DNA from: DATFVA01 sp963839165
GTDB taxonomy: Bacteria > Bacteroidota > Ignavibacteria > Ignavibacteriales > Ignavibacteriaceae
Direction: 5' to 3'
NCBI GenBank assembly: GCA_963839165.1
Contig: CAWIUG010000005.1
Span: 868,001-932,000, forward strand
DNA length: 64,000 nucleotides
Part shown: positions 18,680 through 26,443 of the stretch, piece by piece
Layout of the letters: each line of letters begins with the position of its first letter
Position numbering within the stretch: position 1 is the stretch's first letter
Notes under the pieces: generated by a model
What the model was told of the DNA's origin: nothing
What the model saw: only the letters and a program-made list of their open reading frames with translations
Databases searched by the model: none
Made by a program: the position numbers and the translations under genes

Positions 18680-20605
18680 TTAGATAATGACTTCAGTGCC
18701 GGCAGTATTTTTCTCATTTATCTCCGGATCTTTTATGTTATAAGTAATTTTTGTGTTCATAAGGTTATCGTACAGTTCTAATATTTTGTTTAGGATGCCG
18801 AGTCCTTTGCCTGTACTCCCCTCTTCAATCTCCCCCGCTCTTTTACGGCCTATTCCGTTATCGCGTATGGTTACCTGATAATCTTTTTTGTTCTTTTTTA
18901 TTTCGATGTACAGCCGGCCGTCTTGTTTCAGATGCCTAAGGCCGTGCTTGATCGCGTTCTCAACGAAGGTATGTACGAGCATTTTGGGAATCTTTATCTG
19001 TTTGTCGGCCTTCTCATCGAAATCAATTTTCCACTGGAAGGAGTAGCCGTTGCGGTATCTTTCAAGCTCGAGGTAATTTTCTACATATTCAAGTTCTTCA
19101 CCAAGGGTGGTAACTATTTTGTCTGAGTTTAAAATGGTGGTGCGCAGGAGCTTGCTGTATTTGCCGAAGATATAGTCGGCCTTCTCTTTATCCTGTTTGT
19201 AGAACAGGGACCCGATTGAGTTTATTATGTTCAGCGTGAAGTGAGGGTCGACCTGGTTCTTTATTGCTTTGAGCTGGAGTTCGGCGATGCTTTTTTCGGT
19301 TTCGTATTTAATTTCAGCCCTGTGCTTCTGCACTTTTCCTATTGAGAAAAGGAACAGGAAGACGGCGGCATAAATGCCCGCGTAAATGGGATACCTGAGG
19401 TAATAAAGGCTGTTGAAGCCGTAGGCCAGTTCTGTTTCCTGGTTCTTTGTGCAGATTACAAGGTGACCGGGGCTGCTGCCGTTCAGTTTGAGGGAGGAGG
19501 TGATGGGGTCGAGTCCGGGTATGTTTACGAGTGAGTACTCCTGAAAGTCATCCCGGCAGATGATAAGATTGTTACTTGCCTCGCTGAAGAACAGCACTTC
19601 GTTTTTGCCGTCATTATCGATATCGCAGGTGAAGTAGGGGGCGTCAGAGATACGGGGAATAGAGATTGAATCGACAGTTTCCAGCTGACTGTTAAGTTCA
19701 TTAACAATTCCGTCAGTTCTTATAAGGTAGAAGTTGTCTGACGACGCATTTGAATATAGTGTTATGATCCCCCATTCGGGATTAAAATGAAATATTTTCC
19801 TTTTGATAATTTCGAGGTTGTTATTCAGCAGAAAAAGATTGCTTTGTCCGTTCTGAATGCCGTGATAAGTATTTATTAGAGCAAAGTTTTTTTTATTGCC
19901 CGACCTGATGGCGGCAATGCCTGAACGCGAGGAATAGATTCCTATTTTCTCCGGAGACTTTACAAAACTGAGATCCTTATTTATTTCCATCAGCCAGGCA
20001 AAATAATCGGTGTAGGGGTCGGTAGGCTTACTGTTTCCATAAGCACTGCTGGCGAGAATTATTCTGAACCGGCTGCCGGAGGTATCAACTACCAGGTAAG
20101 GAACGATGCATGCGTAACTTTCGGGGGATCTGTAGACGCTGTCGGTATTGGGATCATATTTAAATATTCCTCTCGGCTGGATTGAATAACCGGCATTCCC
20201 GGAAAAATAAAATTCTTTTTCTCCATCATTATCGGAATCGTAGAATGCCAGAGGATGGATATCGCAGGCTTCAATCTTTAATCGGGGGACGAAGCTGCTG
20301 ACGAACCTGCCGGGGGCGGGTAGTTTTTTCTGGAAAGGGTTAAGGCGGTAAAGGTAAACTTTGTTTTTACTAAAGACGAAAAAGTAGAGAGTCCGGAGGT
20401 TATTGCTGCCGGCCGGTGAGAGTAATGCTTCCTGAGTTGGTATATAAGTGCCATCGAAATTCCACTGCTCTATCGTTTTACCTTCCTTGAAGACAGTGAG
20501 GGTAAAAAAATCATCTTCAAACTGACCGAATAATATTTTTTCGGTGATGCCGTCGTTGTTGAAGTCGGCGTAATAAATACTGCTTCTGGAATCCTTAAAA
20601 GCCTG
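18680..20605 (-). pseudogene. LytS-type sensor histidine kinase with FG-GAP-like sensor domain, 5' end lost
   Basis: The open frame has no ATG, GTG or TTG before residue Met at 19990, but clear coding similarity extends to 20605: three Dx(D/N)xDGxxE loops (DFNNDGITE, DSDNDGEKE, DIDNDGKNE) of an FG-GAP/VCBS-like beta-propeller sensor. A membrane helix (YAGIYAAVFLFLFSIG) follows, then a His_kinase domain with the phospho-histidine in QVDPHFTLNIINSIG, and an HATPase with FVENAIKHGL and DNGIGRKRAG. A stop (20606-20608) ends the frame, and a piece of related coding in another frame (FDAVRINRLL) lies beyond it. Signal peptide and the first blade(s) are missing. The gene is probably decayed; the regulator downstream lacks a start too. 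Confidence 0.75.
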
Positions 20606-20856
20606 TTAATCCGGACCGCATCGAACCCCTAAAGAAAATTGAACAAAACTTAGTTATAGCAGAAAATATGGGTTTACGATGAGAAACTCAACAAAAATTT
20701 TTATTTAGACGGGGATGGCGCCGGACGGAGCGGGCCGGGATAATGAGGCGGAACAATTTTTACAATTTTATGACAAATCCGTAACGATTTTATGACAATT
20801 ACCCTGGTGTGTTAATCTATTTTGCCTATGGAAATTAAACACGAGGAGAGGAAAAA

Positions 20857-22185
20857 ATGAAAAAGATAATTATTACGGCGGTAATGTTCTTAATGGTTTT
20901 GATGGCAGGGTGCAAAGATGAGATTGTTGGTCCGCTTGAGCTGGATATTACTCACCGCCTGACGATGGACAAGCGTTCACTGGAGATGTACAACAGAGGG
21001 TGTGATGTTATACCGGCGGCCGACACACTGGTAAGCGAATACCACCCGGTGGATACCCTTCTGCTGAAGTCGTTATCTAACGCAGGTTATGGTTCACCGG
21101 ACATAGTGAAAGTTACACATATAGTGCTGGGTTACCAGTCGCGCCCTGCCGAATCGACTTTGTTATTCGTACTAAAGAATGAAACATCGGCGCAGATTGC
21201 GGAGCTGATACTGATGGAGTACGTAACTGAACTAAACCGCAGCTGGCCGGAACTGAGGTATTTTATCTCTCACCTGCCGGGGCTGACGGAGAAGTTTGCC
21301 GTACTAAAGGACACTTACGGAAAATCGCCCGAAGACATTACGAAGATGCTGATAGAAACGGGAGAAGGGATAGTGGTGGTGCTTCAGAAAATGCAGACGG
21401 AGTTCTCATTTACCGAAGAGCAGGTGCTGGCGCTGCTGCTTAAGCTTAAGTATTCGGCGTTTGATATTACACTTGTAGTACGTGATATGTATAATTTTTC
21501 GGCGGAGAAGGCTTTTGATTTTCTATACGAGAATAGTTACCAGGCAATTGAGATATGCATTGCGCTTCAGAGATACTACAACCTGACAATAGTGCAGATT
21601 TGTGAGCTGCTGAACAAGGTTAATCCGGAGCTGACGGAACTTGTTAAGATACTGAAGGCGTGCGAGTTTATAAGCGGGGATATAATTAATCAGCTTCGGA
21701 ACAATTATGATTATACCGGAATGTTCAACGCGTTAATTGCGAATAACTTTGACTTAGTGGAGGTGCTGAAGGGTTTAGCGGCAGGGTATGATCTTAATAT
21801 TCAGCAGGTTACGGAACTGCTTGAGAGTGTTTACGGGGACAACGTTCATAATATTCTGCTTAAGCTGAAGGAGATTGGATATAGTTTTTATGAGATAGGG
21901 GTGCTGCTGGAGGAGTATTACAATCTTAACCGGGAGGAGATTTCGCAGCGGCTGAAGGATATCGGCGCGGATGCAAGGGAGCTTATCAATTTTCTGACAG
22001 ACCATTTTAATATGACAGTAGAAGAGATTGCACCGATAATTAATGAGCTTCATTTTGAGTTAGCGGAGATGGTTGCGGCTATATGGGACGCTGTAAATCA
22101 TAATGTTCAGCGGCTGATGGACATATTCACCGCGCTGGGCTATGAGATTTGTGACATCCTGCGGATTGTTGGTCTGCCCTGCTAG
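20857..22185 (+). CDS. Lipoprotein made of 29-residue two-helix repeats
   Basis: A 442-residue lipoprotein: signal peptide with lipobox LMAGC (Cys19). Residues 144-430 consist of consecutive repeats of 29-30 residues, each with two helices. Clear units begin at YGKSPEDITKML, FSFTEEQVLALL, YNFSAEKAFDFL, YNLTIVQICELL, YDLNIQQVTELL, YNLNREEISQRL and FNMTVEEIAPII. The consensus is aromatic-N/D-hydrophobic-S/T/N-x-E-x-I-x-x-x-L, then a second helix with E/D-I/L-x-x-x-L. This is an alpha-solenoid that I cannot place in a named family. It should sit on the periplasmic face of a membrane or on the cell surface and bind a protein or glycan partner. Preceded by an AGGAGAGG ribosome site. It is transcribed away from the kinase. 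Confidence 0.85.
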   Translation: MKKIIITAVMFLMVLMAGCKDEIVGPLELDITHRLTMDKRSLEMYNRGCDVIPAADTLVSEYHPVDTLLLKSLSNAGYGSPDIVKVTHIVLGYQSRPAESTLLFVLKNETSAQIAELILMEYVTELNRSWPELRYFISHLPGLTEKFAVLKDTYGKSPEDITKMLIETGEGIVVVLQKMQTEFSFTEEQVLALLLKLKYSAFDITLVVRDMYNFSAEKAFDFLYENSYQAIEICIALQRYYNLTIVQICELLNKVNPELTELVKILKACEFISGDIINQLRNNYDYTGMFNALIANNFDLVEVLKGLAAGYDLNIQQVTELLESVYGDNVHNILLKLKEIGYSFYEIGVLLEEYYNLNREEISQRLKDIGADARELINFLTDHFNMTVEEIAPIINELHFELAEMVAAIWDAVNHNVQRLMDIFTALGYEICDILRIVGLPC

Positions 22186-22248
22186 CAGAGTTATCCCGAG
22201 ACGAGTTCAGGATGGCAGGAGGAGTGGGTTCTTTGATGAAGAAGGGGG

Positions 22249-22277
22249 CGGCTGGCAGGGCGGATCGTTACCAGCCG
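22249..22277. terminator. Hairpin between convergent genes
   Basis: CGGCTGG and CCAGCCG pair around a 15-base loop, between the stop codons of two convergent genes (22185 and 22288). There is no clear T run, so this is a weak call. Confidence 0.35.
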
Positions 22278-22287
22278 GCAAATGTTG

Positions 22288-23938
22288 TTATTTAAGAAGG
22301 ATCATTTTATTGGCTTTAACATATTCATTATTACTTCCTGCTTTGAGGATGTAGTAGTAAACTCCCGACGGCAGAGCCGAAGCATCGAAGGTGACATGAT
22401 AGGCGCCGGCGGGTTTGGGTTCATTAACAAGGGTTGATACCTGCTGTCCCAGGGAGTTATAGACATTAAGACTAACAAAAGAATTTTCGGGAACCGCGAA
22501 ATCAATTACAGTAGAGGGGTTGAACGGATTCGGGAAGTTTTGCGACAAATTATACCGCGCAGGCAGAAGGTTATTAACAAGAACCTCGCTGCTGTAGGTG
22601 TATTTTCCATCGAAATCCATCTGTTTTAGTCGGTACGCAATTGACGGGGCCCGGACACCCTGAACGTCATCTGTAAAGGAATACGCACGGGGTTCGGTTA
22701 TGGTACCACTCCCCTGTTTGAATCCAACGTAATTCCAGGTTCCCTCGATTATCACCATTTATTAATCGCCTTTCAATTTGAAAGCCCTGGTTATTGGTTT
22801 CTGTGGCGGTTGACCAGTTAAGGACTACCTTTCCGCTTAGCGCGTTGGCGGTGAAGGAGGTCATTTCGACAGGCACAGTGCCCGTGTATTTAAGGAACAC
22901 GCCGGCCGCGCCGCCCGCATAGCCAAGATTAGCGTTAAGGAAAACCATGTGCTGAAGGCCGTTGGTGGAAGCGGCTGAGGGGATAGTTTCTTCGGTATAA
23001 GTGCTGCCGAAATCGGTGGTTTTATAGACGTAGGAGATATTGGAATGAGAAAGAACGAGTCTGATTGTATTTGACCCATCCTTTAACCCGCTGAAATTTA
23101 TTGCTGAAAAACTAGTGAGACCCGGAGGAGGATTTACGGACTGCCAGGTAACGCCGCCGTCTGAAGTTTTTAGAAGATTACTTCTATTCGAGCCGGCCAT
23201 TCCGTGCATCGCGTCGGTAAAGGCGATTGCCTGGTAATAGAGGCCGGTAGTTCCGCCGGTTCCCGGAACAGAAGTAAAATTCCAGGTGCCATCGAAACCG
23301 GTTGTTGTGTAGAATATTTTAGCCGACGTTGCGCCGGATGTAGTATCGGCCGAACCGAGCCAGAAAGTATTCTGATCAATCCAGTCCCAGGAATTTACTA
23401 GTCCGAGATCATCAAATCCGATTGGCGAGGTTGGGGAAAGCGTCCATGTTGTGCCGCCATCAGTAGTAAACCTATTCTGGTACGGTTCTCCGTTACCTGT
23501 AGGATCACCGGTATAGACGCCATTATTTATATCGAACATATGGATACCGTTAACGAAACTTCCGGGAACGGCAATCTGGAGGGTCCAGCTAATCCCCCCG
23601 TTTGCTGTTCTGTAGACACTGCCGCCGAAACGGGTTCCCACCCAGCATTCCAAACTATCAAGAGCGGAAGCTCCGTAGAGCGAGCTGGTGGGGAGACCAG
23701 TATTCCTTAAGGACCAGGTATTGCCGGCATCGACGGAAAGATACACCAATCCCCCACCGCAAACCGCCCAGATAACATCTTCATCAACTACAGCAATTGA
23801 GTTGACAGACGGGGCAGCAGGCAGGGTGCTGACCTGTACCCATCCCTCCTGCGGGAGGGCAAGGTTGGTAAACAGGGAAACGAAAAATAAGAAAAGAAAA
23901 AAGCGGGATTGCAGGAACGCCGTAGTATGCTTAACCAT
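22288..23938 (-). pseudogene. Secreted BNR/photosystem-stability-like propeller protein with T9SS domain, one frameshift
   Basis: A GGAGG site precedes the ATG at 23938. Residues 1-30 are a signal peptide. The next 330 residues carry BNR-type repeats (VYLSVDAGNTWSLRNTGLP, VYRTANGGISWTLQ, RFTTDGGTTWTLS, LLKTSDGGVTWQSV), a beta-propeller of the kind often found in secreted proteins of this group. The ATETNNQGFQIERR linker follows. A frame change near 22745 moves the reading to 22288-22758, which supplies GTWNYVGFKQGSGT, the YRLKQMDFDG motif and the T9SS sorting domain (QNFPNPFNPSTVIDF). One indel therefore separates the propeller from its export signal. If the indel is real the product would stay in the periplasm or be lost. 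Confidence 0.8.
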
Positions 23939-24012
23939 AAAACCTCCGTAGTTATTTAGCGGAATGTAAAGAAAAAAATCTCAATGTTATAAGTGAGCGG
24001 CAGACGGCAAAC

Positions 24013-24112
24013 GGAGTACCAGCGGCCGGTTTAATAATTTTCATTATTTTGAAGTTTGGGTGAAGGGCTGCTGTGCGTATTAGGGATTATGTATTAATCA
24101 GGGACAGGAGCA
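24013..24112 (-). promoter_or_regulatory. Upstream element shared with the T9SS gene at 12856-14795
   Basis: GGAGTACCAG at 24013-24022, CGGTT, then TTCATTATTTTGAAG ending at 24054, and the ATTAATCAGGGACAG block near 24095-24110 all recur before the other broken T9SS gene at nearly the same distance from its start. Likely a shared promoter region. Confidence 0.45.
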
Positions 24113-24176
24113 AATCCTGCGGGGAGATAAGACATTTACTCTAAAAATATTTAAGTTATGAGGTAAAACTTGCGGG

Positions 24177-25556
24177 ATGTATATGAATAAGATCAGGGAA
24201 GATTCGAATAAGGAAGGTTCGGCCGGGGAAGTATCTACTGGTGAATTATCTACCGGGGAATTATCGATCACGGAAGTTTCTACTCGGGAATTATTCAGGA
24301 AGCTGGGGAGCGAGGGTGTGAAGGTTATAGACATCCGTTCTGCGGACGCGTATAACGGATGGAGGGAGGCAGGTGAAAAAAGGGGCGGTCATATTAAGGG
24401 GGCCAGGAGTCTTCCTGCCAAATGGGCAAAGTATATCGACTGGATCGAGATTGTACGTTCGAAAGGATTGTTGCCGGAGGATTCACTTATCATTTATGGT
24501 TATGACAAAGTTGAAACCAACAAGGTTGCGGAGCTGTTCCGGAAGACGGGATTTACGGATGTGAGCGTGTATCATTCATTTACCGGCGAGTGGTGCGGGG
24601 ATGAGCGGTATCCGATGGAGAAACTGGCGCGGTACACTCAGCTGGTTTCGGCGCGGTGGCTTAATGAGCTTATTGTGAAGGGGGCGGCGCCTGAGTATAA
24701 TAACAAGAAGTTTTTGGTGTGCCACGCGCACTACCGCAATGAGGAGGATTATAAGAAGGGGCATATTCCGGGGGCTGTATCGGTGGATACCCTGCTGCTT
24801 GAATCGCCTGAAACCTGGAATCGCCGTTCGCCTGAAGAGCTGAAGAGGGCGCTTGAGAGTCTGGGGATTACATCCGGCACTACGGTTATACTGTACGGAA
24901 GGTTTTCGTTTCCTGATAACGACGATCCTTTCCCCGGGAGCAGCGCGGGACATCTGGGGGCGATGAGGTGCGCCTTCATTATGATGTATGCGGGGGTAAA
25001 GGATGTGCGGCTGCTTAACGGCGGTTTGCAAGGGTGGCTGGACGAGGGGTATGAGATTACTTCAGAGGAAAGTGGTGCGCAGCCGGTTGATGATTTCGGC
25101 GGAGAGATACCTGCTTTGGCGCGATTGGCGGTTGATCTGCCGGAAGCCAGGGAGATCCTGGAATCGGCTGATAAAAACCTTGTGTGTGTACGAAGCTGGA
25201 GGGAGTATATCGGCGAGGTGAGCGGTTACAATTATATCGAGAAGAAGGGGCGGATTCCCGGCTGTGTGTATGCGGACTGCGGCAGCGATGCGTATCATAT
25301 GGAAAACTACCGGAACCTGGACCATACAACGCGCGAGTATCAGGAGATAGAGAAGAACTGGCGGGATGCGGGAGTTAGTAGTGATAAATTTAATGCGTTC
25401 TACTGCGGAACCGGATGGCGCGCAAGCGAGGCCTTTCTGAATGCGTGGCTGATGGGGTGGCCGGATATTGCCGTGTTTGACGGAGGATGGTTCGAATGGA
25501 GCAGCAGCGGCCTTCCCTTTGAAACGGGTGTACCGGGGGGAAACGGGATTGGGTGA
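24177..25556 (+). CDS. Three-domain rhodanese sulfurtransferase (YnjE-like)
   Basis: A 459-residue protein with three rhodanese domains. Domain 1 (about 30-140) has VKVIDIRSADAYNGW and GGHIKGARSLP; domain 2 (about 150-290) has FLVCHAHYRNEEDYKKGHIP and the GHLGAMRCAFIM stretch; domain 3 (about 310-450) has the only typical active site, Cys410 in YCGTGWRAS. This matches E. coli YnjE in domain number, size and position of the active cysteine. The reaction is transfer of sulfane sulfur to an acceptor. The cytoplasmic location fits, as there is no signal peptide. The N-terminal 20 residues contain a small tandem repeat (STGEL, STGEL, STREL) that may have grown by slippage. sufE lies 98 bases downstream, a likely acceptor. 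Confidence 0.85.
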   Translation: MYMNKIREDSNKEGSAGEVSTGELSTGELSITEVSTRELFRKLGSEGVKVIDIRSADAYNGWREAGEKRGGHIKGARSLPAKWAKYIDWIEIVRSKGLLPEDSLIIYGYDKVETNKVAELFRKTGFTDVSVYHSFTGEWCGDERYPMEKLARYTQLVSARWLNELIVKGAAPEYNNKKFLVCHAHYRNEEDYKKGHIPGAVSVDTLLLESPETWNRRSPEELKRALESLGITSGTTVILYGRFSFPDNDDPFPGSSAGHLGAMRCAFIMMYAGVKDVRLLNGGLQGWLDEGYEITSEESGAQPVDDFGGEIPALARLAVDLPEAREILESADKNLVCVRSWREYIGEVSGYNYIEKKGRIPGCVYADCGSDAYHMENYRNLDHTTREYQEIEKNWRDAGVSSDKFNAFYCGTGWRASEAFLNAWLMGWPDIAVFDGGWFEWSSSGLPFETGVPGGNGIG

Positions 25557-25654
25557 GTCCGGAGGCGGTCGGAGAGAATGCGAGGATCGAGTGAGTCAGG
25601 GGAATGGATGAACAGATCAAGAGGGGCGAGTCGAAATAAGGATGTGGAGACGAA

Positions 25655-26077
25655 ATGAATATTAATGAGATCCAGGATCAGATCATCGAGGAATTCTCGG
25701 GACTAAAGGAAGGGTTTGATAAATACCAGCACATAATATCGCTGGGAAGATCCCTTGAACCTTTGCCCGCAAAATTTAAGACTGAAGAAAATCTGATAAG
25801 CGGATGTCAGTCGAACGTATGGCTGAAAGCAGAATCAAAAAACGGGAGGATATGTTTTTCGGCAGACAGTGATTCTCTGATTACGAAAGGGATTATAGCG
25901 CTGGTGCTTAGGGTGGTTAATAACCAGACTTCGGAGGAAATACAGAAGAGTGAGTTATATTTTATCGAGCGAATCGGTTTGGCCTCCCAGCTATCCCCTA
26001 AACGCGGGAATGGCCTTCATTCGGTAGTAAAAAGGATTTATGACTTTGCAGATGCATTGAAAACAGATTCAGGATGA
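25655..26077 (+). CDS. sufE: Fe-S assembly sulfur acceptor SufE
   Basis: A 140-residue SufE-family protein. The acceptor Cys51 is in the conserved LISGCQSNVWL stretch, and the IQDQIIEEFSGL opening and the GLASQLSPKRGNGLHSVVKRI end are typical. SufE takes persulfide from a cysteine desulfurase (SufS) and passes it to the SufBCD scaffold. No SufS or scaffold gene is near; instead it follows a rhodanese sulfurtransferase gene on the same strand, so the two may form a sulfur-relay operon. The start is preceded by a weak GGA-rich region (GGATGTGGAGACGAA). Confidence 0.9.
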   Translation: MNINEIQDQIIEEFSGLKEGFDKYQHIISLGRSLEPLPAKFKTEENLISGCQSNVWLKAESKNGRICFSADSDSLITKGIIALVLRVVNNQTSEEIQKSELYFIERIGLASQLSPKRGNGLHSVVKRIYDFADALKTDSG

Positions 26078-26232
26078 CGTTAGGTAGTTTTTTCTTGAAC
26101 AAGTGAGTAATTAATCAGGGATTACCTCATACGCACAAAATGGCGCCGCTGCGAAAATTCTGACGTCGTCTTTTTAGTCGATTTATCCACCTTTTTTGAA
26201 AAAATACGCTTTTTATCACATTTTTACACTTT

Positions 26233-26267
26233 CTGACATTCGTCACATAAATGGCACTCCTTTTGAA
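26233..26267 (+). promoter_or_regulatory. Candidate sigma-54 promoter of the beta-helix/dockerin gene
   Basis: TGGCACTCCTTTTGAA at 26252-26267 has the -24 GG and -12 G at the exact sigma-54 spacing (10 bases between them), although the usual GC is GA. Just upstream, at 26234-26245, is TGACATTCGTCA, a near-palindrome like the TGACA-TTT-TGTCA units of the dispersed element. The gene starts at 26444, giving a leader of about 165 bases. An NtrC-type activator is encoded at 32342. The rest of 26078-26443 shows no gene. Confidence 0.5.
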
Positions 26268-26443
26268 ATACGCTCTGTAGCTTAACAAGTGCGGACTGCT
26301 TCGGTAACTTAAAATCTTCATTTTGGTTCCAACCCACTTGCCTAAGAAAGTACCACGGGAGGGTACATTAAGCAAAACTAATTTCTATCGTTTTTCAACA
26401 ATTAACTGCCTATTCACTAGTGATGTGGATCGGGAGGAGCCAT

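Noticed and set aside
24576..25031. Long minus-strand frames inside the sulfurtransferase gene
   Set aside because: They are shadows of the GC-rich plus-strand gene: their translation is rich in Arg and Pro with no domain, and the plus-strand protein is clearly conserved.
26152..26163. TGGCGCCGCTGCG as a sigma-54 promoter
   Set aside because: The -12 element and the spacing do not fit; the site at 26252 is much better.
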